Source of the DNA: Alentia gelatinosa
Lineage: Eukaryota; Annelida; Polychaeta; Phyllodocida; Polynoidae
Direction of reading: 5' to 3'
NCBI GenBank assembly: GCA_950022655.1
Contig: OX465583.1
Span: 35,863,360 to 35,927,359, forward strand
Length of the DNA stretch: 64,000 nucleotides
Part shown: positions 49,991 to 61,995 of the stretch, in pieces
How the letters are laid out: every line of letters starts with the position of its first letter
Numbering within the stretch: position 1 is the first letter of the stretch
Position numbers and translations under genes: made by a program
The notes under the pieces: model-generated
Databases searched by the model: none
What the model was told of the DNA's origin: nothing
The model's input: only the letters and a program-made list of their open reading frames with translations

Positions 49991-50324
49991 ATGTTTCCCG
50001 CTATGTACACGCATTATTACTGGGAGGAGAAGAGGGAGGAAATCTACCGCTCTGCGCCCACTCGGACACGGGTGTCACGGAATCGGCGGGGCGGGGTGCG
50101 GCGGGCCCGCGGCCGGAGGCAAGAGAGGGAAGATCCGCTGGAGTGTCTGACTCACGGCGGGGTGTGGGCAGGGCACTATGATCAGCTGATGGAGGGCCTC
50201 TTAGGCCGTGTACTGCCCGACCGGACATGTTTCAAGGAGGAACTGGCGGCTACTGTTTGCTCTTGTGACGACAGAGACCGTGAGAAGTGTCGAGATGCGG
50301 CCGCCCGCTTTGGATTCACCGCAG
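49991..50324 (+). CDS. Uncharacterised 503-residue protein, coding exon 1
   Basis: Exons 49991-50324 and 53406-54583 join to an uninterrupted frame of 504 codons including the stop. The donor is GCAG/GTATGA (phase 1), and the split glycine codon is completed by exon 2. This exon encodes residues 1-111. A short N-terminus with aromatic residues (MYTHYYWEEK) is followed by an Arg-rich stretch at about 20-45 that could act as a nuclear-localisation or nucleic-acid contact segment. A compact region rich in Cys (TVCSCDDRDREKC) follows at about 88-100. No signal peptide or membrane segment is apparent. The ATG is the first in frame inside a GC-rich island. I do not recognise the family. Confidence 0.75.
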
Positions 50325-53300
50325 GTATGATGTGTTTTAGATATTTTGCTAACCGTAGCAATCACTGTATGGAGAACACTCTCCATAACATTAACACACA
50401 GCAAAATATATATTATTATAGAAACTTGTTAAAAACGGGAAGGCACTAGATAGGTAATGGAGGTACTTTTCTATGCATGTCTTTTTATCCCTCAAATCCA
50501 AAATCAGTAAAGTGGCAACAGACTGGAACAGCAGGCATTGTTAAGTATTGATTGGAATTCTAAAGTGGCGTGGGTTTCATGATCAGGCATTTTTTTAAAT
50601 TTTTATTCAAGTATATTCTGCATCACTGCATGGTGGTTCTTGCTAGCCTATATTATATGGTAAACCTCAGCCTCAGGTGAGTATTAACAATCAAAAGAAA
50701 TAATCATTCTAATAGGCAAATTTTGTTACTAAATCCTTGGAGATATTAAAGAACAGAATTAGAATTCCCATGCACGGTCCCCATGCAATTAGATCACCAA
50801 CACCGAACCCATCGTACATTATTCATTCATTGTTTATTGAAATACAAGGTACCAAGCTTAATAATACTTACACATTTAGAAGTACTGGTATGAATATAGC
50901 CACTGAATATATTTGTATGAATATAGCCACTGAATATATTTGTATATGGGGGTAAATACATAAAGGCATTGGCCTGTATTTCAATCGTCACTGCAATATA
51001 TAGATAGGTGACGCATTAACCACGCTCCAGCGGGGTTATTGCACATTACCTTAAAAGGACTAGGTCCAAGTAGTGTACCACCAATGTACTTGGTCTATAT
51101 GTATTGCATAAAATGGATGTGGATTGAGCAAGGCCTGCTAGTGCTACAAATCCAGCAAGCCACGCCTGTTGAAAGGTATGTTCTCAGAGCGCGTCTTTAA
51201 TATTTCAAATTGAGATCGATCAAGTTGGTTTACTGCCAGTCCCTTCATTCAGTGTGAGAGTTGGACACGTTGTTATGCACAGGTGGACGAAGAAAATTGA
51301 GTGTAGAATTAAAATTTAACGTGTTATTTTCACCACTTGTGTCAAAAGCTTGAGAATAGAAAAAAAACTTTGCTATGAGATGTCATTTGACTTTGGTTGA
51401 GTTTATTTTATTTCTAATAAATAATACAAATCCATCGATATCCTACTAATAAGGTTATTTTCCTTGAACCTGCATCAATCAATATAAGAAAACGTATTTG
51501 GTGCTAGTTCCAGAAATGAAAGTACTATATTGTAGACATGTGAGTGTTCGGTCCAAGGGAAGGGTGATATTATATATTCCACGGAGAGTTGGATAAATGC
51601 CAACATCAATAATTGTACCAGAGTGGCTCGGCTACCAAGCTGTATAACATCTTTTATTTCCCTTAAAATGTAACATTAAGTCTACATTAAAAAAAACTAC
51701 AGCCTTAGGCATCACAAAATTCAAAATAAGTGTTGATGAAATAAGGACAGGCCATGCTGAGTAAATGTTACATAATATGCATAGTATGGAGGTAATTTTC
51801 CAAGGTTGACCACAGCAGGACATAAGCTGATTACTAATCCAGATTCAGGTGTTACTGCACAGGTTTAAAAAAACACATCGAACGGATAGGGACACATTTA
51901 CTAAATGTAACATTTATAATGGATTTAATTTACTTACTAGGATATGACCTAGGAATAATATATTGAGAACCAATGCATGATCGATCCATAACATTGAGGA
52001 TAATAATACGTTAAATTTATCCCCTGAAAACTGCATTTTATTAACAGATGTTAATGTTAAAAAGAGGAAGGCATGAGTAAATACACGTCGGTGCAGCGGG
52101 GCATATCGCTGCACGCTGACCTGGTTAGTGGTAACAATGTCGATGACTGTATACCGCCCGCTATATCATATCCCCCGTCCTCGTTCAGGCAAGTTTCTGC
52201 CATTGATCGAATTTGGCATATAGATAACCCGATAACCAATGCATATTTCATCTGCTTTATTAAAAAAACACCGCCTGCCAAGTTATTTATGGTTAAAATT
52301 TCAGGCAGCTTGTTATACTATTTTAGTCCAAGTTGAACCACATTTCTATTGCATTAATCACACACATACGAACATCTAATAAATACATCTAGTATCACCA
52401 TTTAGAGGTACAGAACATTGGAAAATTTAGAATCTTATCAGTGATATGGTGGGAGAGAAATATATCTATTGCATCTAGCATCAATTAAATATTAAGGTAA
52501 ACATATATTAAGCGTTTTTACGGTAGCTGAAAACTTGGTTGTGGTCCAGTTGGACAGAGAACCCACTGCATGTTGTGGTATGCTGCTCCAGAAAAGCTGG
52601 TCGGCTATGTTATGTTAGAACGACCTGAGGCTCAACTCTCGTACCTACAATACATTATAAAGCTCTTAGCTCACACCACACGTACTTGGTCCTAAAGCAG
52701 TCTTTAATAATTCTCAAAGAAAATGCTGGTCTCAATTATTTCCACAATACTACCCAGACTCTAGATGGAAGCACAGAATCATTAATCATATATCCAAATG
52801 AGCTATCAAAACTGTTCAGAGCAGTTTGGTATTGCCAGAGAAGGATACTTGCGTAAAGAAAATTCCCATGAATTATTTTAGTACCAGGGTCCGGGTTTCT
52901 GCTGCGCTGCAGGTCCACTTTTTATGTTGTCCTCGTAACCATGTGGTACCTGGAAAGCCCATACATAAACACAGTAGGCTTTCAAAATTGCCAAATTAGT
53001 ATCTCTTGCAAATGATGTTCTAGCTCTGCAGATGATGAAATCTGTAGTGTACTAAAGCAGCAGTAAATTGATGGAAACAATTAGATTTTCAGAGACAAGT
53101 TTTATTAAGGTGATTGGCCTGTTTGCAGACACACTCTCACGGACCTGTATCTAGTTCCGTGGTGTGCTATATCTTCCACTTCTCAAATGTGAAATTCATG
53201 AGGATCTATATTCATCTACTTTATATGAACGTTAATTGACAACTTGTTGCTGATAATTATAAAAGCCACTCAGGTGAAACACATTTATTTGTCTAATAGT

Positions 53301-53405
53301 TATGCTCTACATTAATTTGACTGGTATGCTGCTTAAACCAAATGTTGGATTTCATCACTGTTTATTCTCAAATCTGATCAGGTTTCATATTTTGTCTACT
53401 TTCAG
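50325..53405 (+). other. Intron of the 503-residue gene
   Basis: A 3.08-kb phase-1 intron from GTATGA to TTGTCTACTTTCAG. It contains a 27-bp tandem duplication at 50889-50942 and no recognisable gene. Confidence 0.8.
50889..50942. repeat. 27-bp tandem duplication
   Basis: The unit TATGAATATAGCCACTGAAT plus ATATTTG occurs twice head to tail with no mismatch. Confidence 0.85.
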
Positions 53406-54583
53406 GATCAAACCTTCCTCCGCTTGAGCTGAACGACCGTATGCGTTTCACAGAACTCTACTTCCACAACATCCTCAACTCACCTCAGTTCACAGAGGAT
53501 TACCTCCAGAGTGCCAGCCAGGAGGACCCTGTCGTCCACATTGTGCGGGGCCTCCACGCGGCCCGCTCCGTCATCTACGCTCTGGTTCAACGCTGTGTCC
53601 TTAACAATGACCTCAAGGCCTACCGACTCCTGGACATCATCCGCCTCTACACACAAAAGCCCAACTGTAGCAGTGTTCGCATCCCTCTCCCTGTGGAAGA
53701 CGAGGCTGCCCTTGAAATGCTTGTCACACTGGAGAAGGGCGACCACATGAGTATTGTGGCGAAAATGTATGGTTGTCAGGTTGTACCCGGGGTTTCCATT
53801 GACTCCTGCAGACCAACGTTGGACTTAAATCTGTGCACAGCGAATCTGAATGATGTCAAGGCTGTGGAGGAGTATTTCAAGGAGCCTCTTGGGTATAAAG
53901 AGCCAGTGAAGCCAGAACCGACAGAGGCTTCTAATGATGAGTCCCCCGAAGACGCAACCGGAAGTGAGACGACGGAACACCAAGAGGACGCAGCTCAAAG
54001 TGAACCACAACCGGAAGCAGAGACAGCAGCGTCACCACAGGAACCTCAGGATGAGGAACAACCGGAACAGACACAGTCAGCAGAATCCCAGCAGGATGGA
54101 GCTGCTGCAGGACCATCTCCCAGCACAGACTCTAATCTCCAAGCAGAAGGACCGTCAGAAACCAACTCTGGGGTATCTGAGGATGAACTTTCAGGTGAAG
54201 CAACATCAGCCACATCATCTACACCAGCCACATCAGAGAATAGCTCTGACTCGGTTCCAGAGTCTTCAGGGAACCTAGACTCCACTCAGGTAGTTTCTGC
54301 CAACTCTGAGAACAGCCAGTCAGCAAATGCAGCTGTTTCAGAGAGTGAACTGATGGTCACTGACCAAGGCAGGTCTGGGGAAATACAGGCAGGATCCAGC
54401 TCATCACAAACGTTTCCTGAGCGAGTAATACCAAATGATGCCTCCACGAGTGAGGTCATCCATGAAGCAAATCCAACTCCCCTACAACCCAATAGCCCTT
54501 CTGATACACAAGACGATGCTATGCAATTAAACTCTGGTGACCATTTAACACCAAGCAGTCCCTCAGAAATACTCGTCTCTTAA
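53406..54583 (+). CDS. Uncharacterised 503-residue protein, coding exon 2
   Basis: This exon encodes residues 112-503. Residues of about 113-275 look folded and mostly helical (FTELYFHNILNSPQF, then VIYALVQRCVLNNDLKAYRL), with conserved-looking Cys and hydrophobic spacing. From about 280 to the end the chain is acidic and rich in Glu, Ser, Gln, Thr and Pro, probably disordered, with no tandem repeat. TAA at 54581-54583 ends it. Codon use is even and GC is higher than the surroundings in the first half, as for a genuine gene. I cannot assign a family. A regulatory or scaffold role would be guesswork. Confidence 0.85.
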
Positions 54584-55030
54584 TAATGACTTAATGTGAT
54601 TGATATTATTTTACTAATGTTTTTTGGTACTATTTAATACCTTTTAGAGATCTGTGAATGTGCTTTATTCGGTAAAGTGGGAGAATATGTTAGTAGTGAT
54701 TATGTGTGAAATATTTATTTGCCCCCTAAGAGTTCAGATTTGTAGATGCACAAGTCCACCCGTCTCAAGGTGCTACATGAACCTTATTTCTGCGGATAGT
54801 AATATTTGCATCTTATTTTTAATTCACTGTCGTTTGCATCAATGGTTTAAGTGTGTCACATGTGAGCAAATATAAATCCGTATGCTATACATTTTAGTAT
54901 AGTAAATACAAGCGAAATTGGAAAACCGTAACCTTTTGTTAGGTTTGAGTGTATATATGATTAAATACGAAGACTACATCAATATTCTTCAATAAACTAC
55001 AATATAAATAAAAATGTATTTTCTTCCTTG
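54584..55030 (+). other. 3' UTR of the 503-residue gene
   Basis: AT-rich sequence from the stop to two polyadenylation hexamers. Confidence 0.6.
54991..55012 (+). terminator. Polyadenylation signals of the 503-residue gene
   Basis: AATAAA at 54991-54996 and a second AATAAA near 55007 are followed by a T-rich stretch (TTTTCTTCCTTGTTTCTTTC). Confidence 0.6.
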
Positions 55031-56389
55031 TTTCTTTCAGTGATAGATATGAGCTAGTTACTCCTAGTTTTCCAACACGTAAGATTGCCTTATATAAGGT
55101 CTATGAAATATATCGAGCATTCTGAACTTATTATCCTTTACATTCAATCGCAAACCCAGGTTCATCCCAGTAAAAGTTATCGTCGTGAAATGTAAAGTAC
55201 AAAATGTAAAAGTAATTGGAGAAATAGATTGAGCTACTGATAGGCATGAAAAACTGAATGACGAAGTTACCTGCTCAACGACTCAATATTTTGTGGAAAC
55301 GTGGTTTCCCCGAGAAAATCTCTTCTGTTCAACAAAGATCTTATCAATTCATGAAGAGAGACAAAGATAATAGACACAGTAGGTGATCAAAAATTGTATC
55401 CAGCAGCACCAGTGACCAGTCTGTAATCATTTATTTTCAATATTTGTGAATAGACTGGTCTGGTATATGCACCTCACAGGAGTTCACACTAAATAGCGAG
55501 TGATAAATAAGCTTAAATGGCGTAATCGGTTCCTTTCACTATCTTTGGTATAATCCGCAAGAATAGGTTAGAAAACTATTTTCTGATATCTTGTCGAGAC
55601 CGAAACCTTGCATTTTCGCTCCACCAGGAAATGATAAACGGAGGCTTTAACCGTCCAACGGTTCCGACAGTTCGACTATTTTGTTGGAAGTTCCAAATAC
55701 TGCGAGAACTACAATTTCGTCAGACATCATTTTCTATTAATGTGAATGTGAATGTATTCTTTCGACAAAGATGAGGTGAGAGTTCCTTTATCTCCCACAC
55801 CACATCAAAACGGGATGAGAAGGATTGGCCTTTACTTTTGAGCTAACTGAACACCCTTAATTGGACGAAATAATTTGTAAAACTAAGAATATGTACACGT
55901 ACTGAAACAAAATGAAAACATCTGCTATATGAACATTCTATTTTATTTTCACACAGATTTGATCTGCATGCATGTCGCCATTACATGAAACGTATAAACA
56001 TGACTCTCCTTACCTAAAACAGTGATAGTAAATATACAGTGGGGAAAGCATGGTTTCACCATATTTCTTAGTCTCGATGAGTTTCAGTCATAAAATAAAG
56101 ATTAGTATTATCTCATTCCTTCAGGGTCAGCTAACTTTCAATATCAATCTCCGTATACTATTGAGTAATCAGTACGACCCTGTTATATATCAATACGTCC
56201 ATGTCATGCTAAATCCTATTCTCTAATGTAACCTTACATGCAGTTTCAGACTTAAGCGATTTCTGCAGAAAGCTTTTGAAAATTCACTTGACATTGCTGG
56301 AAGATGTTAACGTTTATTTATCATATTACCGTGTCCACTATACTTGTTCTCATATTCTTATTTCAACACGTAAACAATTCGTGTATGTT
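55031..56389. other. Non-coding spacer
   Basis: No gene or repeat boundary was recognised between the end of the plus-strand gene and the tandem duplication. Confidence 0.5.
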
Positions 56390-57720
56390 CAGGCTGTCTA
56401 TAATATCTACGGACACCAGGGGCAATACACAATGATTACCTTCACAATAACAAGCATTTTCTGGTAATTCATTATCAAACCATCAGCAACCATATAAAAT
56501 TGCTTTAGGTAATTAGCTATTGGAATATGTGGCATATACATGGAATTCTTCTTTCAGGAGACTACTGCTTTTATATTCCGGTCTCACAATCACATGGAGG
56601 CATTTTTTCCCTATTAACATCTTAAAGAAAAGAAATCTGGTCCATTGGATGTAATCAACTACTTATTTTACACTGACTTCTAGTTCGCTTCACAGGCTAG
56701 GAGGGAGTGTTCTGGTCTCTTCATTCTAGAAATAACTCGGAGAATGATACATTCAGATTTCCAATGGCAATATTCTATTTTGAATGTCATCTACTGGACA
56801 AACTATCAGTATTCAACAATTGAGAAGTTTTAATAGTCTCTACTTACACAATCATGTTCATTAAAGTAAAAGATTTATCATGAGTTTGTAAGGACATGAC
56901 AAACTGTATATGTGTGAACTACTAAAGCATCTCATATTCTGATTCCAAAGATCAAATATTTGTGCCAATTCAGGCTGTCACTAATATCCAACTATACTCG
57001 AGGCAGTACACACTGATTACCTTCACAATATTAAGCAGTATTTTCTGATAATCAAACCATCTGCAACTGTATATAATTGCTTTTATGTAACAAACTATTG
57101 GCCTCATAAAGAAAAAGGTACATGAATTGCAGGGTAACTCCAGCGTTAGTCTTTAATATCTTATATTGAGAAAATGTTGGAATTCACATACGTAAAGTAA
57201 AGAATAGATAACATCTATATTACATTAACTCTGTATTCTTCTTTTGGGAGACTACTGCTTTTATATTCCGGACTCGTGGATTACTTATAATACATGGAGG
57301 CATTTTTGCCTATCAATATATTGAAGAAAAAATAAAACCTGGTCCAGTGGATGCAATCAACTGCTTATTTCACACTGATTTCAAGATCGATTCATAGGTT
57401 AGGGGCAAATAATCTGGTCTCTTTAATATAGAAGTAGTCAATGTAGGACGAGGCGACGTCCTTGTCCCCTAGCGATGCTACCTTGAATGGCAGTTTATAG
57501 AACTGCCCCTAACCACTGTACCCCCCCCCCCCCAAAAAAAAAGATAATATAGAAAATTCCAATGGTATTATCATCTATTGGTATGCTATCTATTGGATAA
57601 ACTATTAGTATTCAACCAACAGGAACGGTCTTAATAGTCTATACTTACACAATAAATTAAACTAAAATACTTTTCATAAGTCACATAAGTTAATAAGGAC
57701 ATAAATTGAATATCATTGTA
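56390..57720. repeat. Old tandem duplication, two copies of about 550-750 bp
   Basis: Copy 1 (about 56390-56940) and copy 2 (about 56972-57720) share ordered blocks: GATTACCTTCACAATA, then GAGACTACTGCTTTTATATT, TTATTTYACACTGAYTTC, CTGGTCTCTT and AATAGTCTMTACTTACACAA. Copy 2 carries extra sequence, including the C13/A9 tract at 57521-57542. The copies are clearly diverged. They lie between the ends of two convergent genes. Confidence 0.75.
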
Positions 57721-57767
57721 TGTACGTGTGATATATATCCAAACTCACTGTGATGACTCCAAATAAA

Positions 57768-57773
57768 TTTATT
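57768..57773 (-). terminator. Candidate polyadenylation signal of the zinc-finger gene
   Basis: AATAAA on the minus strand about 310 bases after the stop codon. It is the nearest good hexamer but is unsupported by transcript data. Confidence 0.35.
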
Positions 57774-58081
57774 CAAAGGGCCAACATTTTAAACCTTTGA
57801 GGATTTTCGTCAGGGATTGGATGAATGACAAATATGAAATATAGGCTTATATGGCTTAAAAACTCATATTCGGCATTTCGTGAAAAGTTAGTATATAGGG
57901 TGGTAATAAAAAAATTAATGGATATCATGTTGATGAGACGTGTGGCTCTCAGGTATTCGTATAATGATCATGAACGTGCAAAATATATATACATATACAT
58001 TTATGAAAAAAAACCATGAATCATTTAGGACTCTGTTAAAACGAATCTGTAGATGCAGAATACAATTGGAACTCCCTGTGT

Positions 58082-59182
58082 TTACATATTGTTTTGGTAC
58101 ATTTGGGGCTCTGAAACAATGTGCAGTGGCTGTGTCATGTTCTGTGCCATGGCGCCTAACGGGTTCGCGATCTGCATCGCACCAGGTAGTGTCTGCTGGG
58201 CGGGCGGCGGAGGCTGAAGCATCACCCGGCGAGGAGGTTGACTAGGGTCTGGGACGTTCTGCTGATTGAGGAGAAACGTTCTGAATGGGTCGCTGGTGTC
58301 TACATGTTGCTTCGGGGGATTTAGATGTTCCATGTGGCTAAGTCCCAATTCAGTATCCTTGCTTGCCACAACACTGGTGTCCCCATCTACCCCAGGTTTG
58401 TGTTCTGGGTGGTGCGTCTGCATATGTTGGCGGCGACTGGTCATTGACTTGAAGTTGGTGCGGCAGACCGTGCAGCGGTAGGGACTCTCCTCCAGGTGCA
58501 CTTTCATGTGAATTGTCACCTGGTGGGCGCGCGTGAACGACTTGCCACAGACAGAGCAGAAGTGGCTCTTGTTATTGCCTGTATGCCCTTCTGTATGCCG
58601 TTTCAGGGAGCTCACTTTAGTAAAGCGCATGTTACAAATAGTGCACACGTAGCGCCGGATACCCAGGTGATTGCGCACGTGCGTTTTGAGCTCATTCGAC
58701 GTCCAGAAGCGCTTGTCGCACTGGGTGCATGAAAACTTACGCTCGCCTTCGTGCATCATCTCGTGCTTCTGCAGAATGGACCGATGTGCGAACCGCTGGT
58801 CGCACTTCGAGCACTTGAGCGGCTTCTCCTTGGTGTGCGTGCGGAGGTGGACCTGGAAGCTGCCGTCCTGTCTGAAGGCACGCCCGCAGTGCCAGCACAC
58901 GTGTGGCCGCTCGCCCGTATGCACGCGCATGTGAATCTTGAGAGTGTTGGGCAATAAGAAGGCCGTGTTGCACACTGTACACACGTGGGTCTTAGCTTTC
59001 GTGTGAATCAGCATGTGGGAGTTAAGCGACATTTTGCTTGGGTATGACTTGCCACAAGTTGCACACAGGAAGGGGCGTTCTCCAGTGTGTTTGGTACGTT
59101 CGTGGATCAACATTCTCGCCCGTTTGGGGTAGTATTTCCCACAAAACCTGCACCGGTGTTCAGGAGGTGGCTTTTTCTTTTG
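58082..59182 (-). CDS. Multi-C2H2 zinc-finger protein, last coding exon
   Basis: This exon encodes the C-terminal 366 residues with nine consecutive C2H2 fingers. They run from CRFCGKYYPKRARMLIH through CATCGKSYPSKMSLNSH to CTVCRTNFKSMTSRRQH. TGERP-type linkers join the first and third fingers to their successors, and more divergent linkers follow. A Pro/Gln-rich tail of about 105 residues without fingers then ends the protein, including QPPPPAQQ. The acceptor is TTATTTACAG, so the exon starts QKKKPPPEH in phase 0. Such arrays bind DNA, so a nuclear transcription factor is the likely role; the target is not predictable. I cannot assign an orthologue: polydactyl finger genes of this type are numerous and fast-evolving. 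Confidence 0.92.
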   Translation of the reverse strand, partial: QKKKPPPEHRCRFCGKYYPKRARMLIHERTKHTGERPFLCATCGKSYPSKMSLNSHMLIHTKAKTHVCTVCNTAFLLPNTLKIHMRVHTGERPHVCWHCGRAFRQDGSFQVHLRTHTKEKPLKCSKCDQRFAHRSILQKHEMMHEGERKFSCTQCDKRFWTSNELKTHVRNHLGIRRYVCTICNMRFTKVSSLKRHTEGHTGNNKSHFCSVCGKSFTRAHQVTIHMKVHLEESPYRCTVCRTNFKSMTSRRQHMQTHHPEHKPGVDGDTSVVASKDTELGLSHMEHLNPPKQHVDTSDPFRTFLLNQQNVPDPSQPPRRVMLQPPPPAQQTLPGAMQIANPLGAMAQNMTQPLHIVSEPQMYQNNM

Positions 59183-60155
59183 CTGTAAATAAAGTTGCCG
59201 TGGTTATTAACTGAATCAGAAAAATCTTACTAAAATCTTCAGCACAATGGGAAAACATCAAATATTTATTAGGATCATTATCAAGGTTCTTTTGAAAACT
59301 CACAACAATTTGGCGATAGCACTTACCTCCTGTAAAATATATCTTGTATCGAAATATGTGACCAAATTAAAATCTTTTAATAATCAAAAACCTTTGATTT
59401 ATCACATACAACCCTATCAACAAACTGCTAAATCTAAAGACATACTATAACTGGGAAAGACCTTGTTAGAAAGCGACTGTAATAAAACAGGTCATACCGT
59501 GACAATTTTTTTGTTTAATACAAGAGCTAAATGTGTATTTTGAAATAGAAAGATAAGCCTTTAAAGGCCTACTTAATGGGTGGATGCATTTGAAATTCAG
59601 TACAGTCGCAGTCCACAGGTCAGCTAGTGATTACTATAATAAAAAGGAAGCCCCCGGGAGATGGGGGGTGGGTATGGGGTAAGAGGAATGGGAAGTGTCA
59701 GGTTAGCATAGGAGAGCCTATGTGTGTATCTTACAAGTCTTTGATTCCTGGGCCTGTCAGGTGTTTGCAAAAGTTCACAAAGTAGTTTCAGGTCCATAAT
59801 CAAAGACTTGAGCAAGTCTAGGGAATGACCAGTTAACCTGCCAAGTGTTCTGTGCATGGAATCCAATTACATACTAACTTTTAAATCCATGTCAAAATAT
59901 TGGATATTAAAAGTATAAGATATTATATTGCCTGGGAGAAGGGTGTTGCCTGGTCCTGTTTTGATTCTAATTATTTAAACATATCTAATTCATTAATAAT
60001 GAGTTCAAGTTCAATTGTATTCAGTAAACAAAAACGCAAACATAACACAAGGAGTCTATGTCTATGAAACGTGGTTCCAGGCTCACGACCACAACAATAG
60101 AAAAAGATCACAACACTGAGATAGCCTAAGTTATAACAGAAGTAGTTTGACTGAC
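59183..60155 (-). other. Zinc-finger gene intron
   Basis: A phase-0 intron with donor GTCAGT (minus strand at 60155-60150) and acceptor TTTACAG. Nothing else is recognised inside. Confidence 0.8.
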
Positions 60156-60392
60156 CTCTCTCTGTTTTCTCTTCCTCTGCCCGCTACATCCTCTGATCTC
60201 ATGACTACGTAATCCCTGGTGGCTGGTGTAAGACCGGGTACACAAGGGACACTGGAATGGACGTTCACCAGTGTGAGTGCGCTCATGGCTCTCTCGGCGG
60301 CTCGGCTTGGAGAAGACCCGCTCACAGAACTTACATTCTCTCCGCTTTGATTCCTCCGCTTGCTCATCGTCTTCTTCGTCTTCCGATAAATC
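60156..60392 (-). CDS. Zinc-finger protein, internal exon with C2H2 + C2HC pair
   Basis: A 79-residue exon, phase 0 at both ends. An acidic start (DLSEDEEDDEQAEE) precedes two fingers: CKFCERVFSKPSRRESHERTH (C2H2), then a TGERPF linker, then CPLCTRSYTSHQGLRSHEIR followed by GC. In the second, a cysteine replaces the last histidine. A basic GQRKRKQRE end follows. The donor GTCAGT and acceptor TTTATCAG fit GT-AG. The layout matches the exon at 61735-61995, so the two probably arose by exon duplication. Confidence 0.9.
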
Positions 60393-61734
60393 CTGATAAA
60401 ATTAAACGAATTAATAAAATGACTAGGCTTCTTAAATGATAATGGAAGCAATGTAATTGTTATTTAATATTCCATGTTCTGCACATCGGTTTCTTACCAT
60501 CTCATTAGCTCATTCTTTTCAACTCTGTATCTTACAGATGCTGCTACTAATGGTCTACTTGTTCCAATGTTTACACAATATGTAGAATGTTCACAGAGGA
60601 CGCACAAAACCTGTACGTCACAGAGTCACTTGATGTATATTTCATAAAATAATAAAAAAGAAAATCCACAAAAATATAGTGTTTGCAAATTCGGGTTCGT
60701 GTAGATGTTAACTATCATGTTTTACCACTTCAGTACCCGTAGTAAGACACTAAATAATGGGTCTGCCTTGAATTCGTCAAGTATATTTTTAGATAGAATT
60801 AGTACACATGTATGGAGGTACCAAACGACCCCGGGGTTCTTGTGGGTCATTGGAATAGATCACATTAGTGCTGACGTCATTGACTGGATCCTTGCATCAT
60901 GCATCCTTGGGGACCAACAAACAAGTGGGCCCCAGCCTATCTTTATGGGAGTTCTGACCTTATTTAGAATTCTATCATATTTCTGTGTATAAATTAGAGA
61001 TTTAAAAATAATCATGTACTCAAAACGAACCTAAAGACATTTCTTAAGTGTATTGCCACCATCCTTGCCTTAATGGAGTGATTCCAACCACTACATACCA
61101 GATTAAATATCAGTGGCCAGGCCAAGACTGAGCGGGTGAGCAGACACCATAGCTGGGTCACCGCAGTCACTGTTACGACCGTTAGGCACAAGAAATATAA
61201 AATAACAGCTCAAACATATACTACCAGTATCAAGTTTAGATATAATTCCAGGGGCACATGTACGTTTTTGTATCTAACAATTCTCTAAAGTAAGATAAAT
61301 TCGATGTTATTCAACATGGCCCTAGGTCTACTTGGTAAGGTGACAGCTCTCTGTTGGTCCCCACAGCACCGGGAAATACCCATCTGCGCAGGGAGAATGA
61401 CGTCACACTAATGGGATCTATTGCAGTCTGGCTTGAAAACGGCAAGCCTCCTATCAGAAACCGCGTATACTACCGAAATTCTCTTTTTATCAGAGACACC
61501 TGGTATTAATTCAGTGACTGTGGGCCATAGTAATACATTATTTATAAATGTCTAATCGATATGGCTATGTTGAAATGTAACACTCTTATTTCTAAACTGT
61601 ATTCTTATGATATAAATATAGTCTAGTTTTTTGCCAAATTTTGGCACTACCATAAACCTCAACCGGAAGACACGCATATTTTTGAGGTTCTGTTTCTAAA
61701 AAAAAATAAAAATCTAAAATTAGCAAGTACATAC
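60393..61734 (-). other. Zinc-finger gene intron
   Basis: A 1.34-kb phase-0 intron. Two stretches with similar wording (GGTCATTGGAATAG, then GACGTCATTGAC near 60850, and GACGTCACACTA near 61393) may be repeat remnants. No additional exon is recognised, though one in phase 0 could be missed. Confidence 0.75.
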
Positions 61735-61995
61735 TTTTAGTTTTTCCAGCAATTGAACAGCTCCCTTCTTTCTTCTGTCTATGCATCCTTTCACCTTGTG
61801 TACTTTGAGGTATGCAGCGCTTCGGTAAGACTTTTGGCACCTGTTACATACATACGGCCTATCACCTGTGTGAACTCGTTCGTGGACCGCTAAGCGATTT
61901 GGTTTCGGGAATACCTTTCCGCAGAACGAGCATACATGCTTCCCAGGCGATTGCTTTACGTTTATCTCTCCAGTGGTATCCGATTTTTGAATATC
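61735..61995 (-). CDS. Zinc-finger protein, internal exon with C2H2 + C2HC pair
   Basis: An 87-residue exon, phase 0 at both ends. CSFCGKVFPKPNRLAVHERVH is a C2H2 finger, joined by TGDRPYV to CNRCQKSYRSAAYLKVHKVK followed by GC. The second finger ends in cysteine, so it is C2HC. A basic tail DRRKKGAVQLLEKLK follows. The donor is GTATGT and the acceptor is TCTATCTTTCTAG. Finger order, linker and H-X4-C ending parallel the exon at 60156-60392. Confidence 0.9.

Noticed and set aside
58266..58957. Several plus-strand frames opposite the finger array
   Set aside because: They are antisense shadows of the zinc-finger exon.
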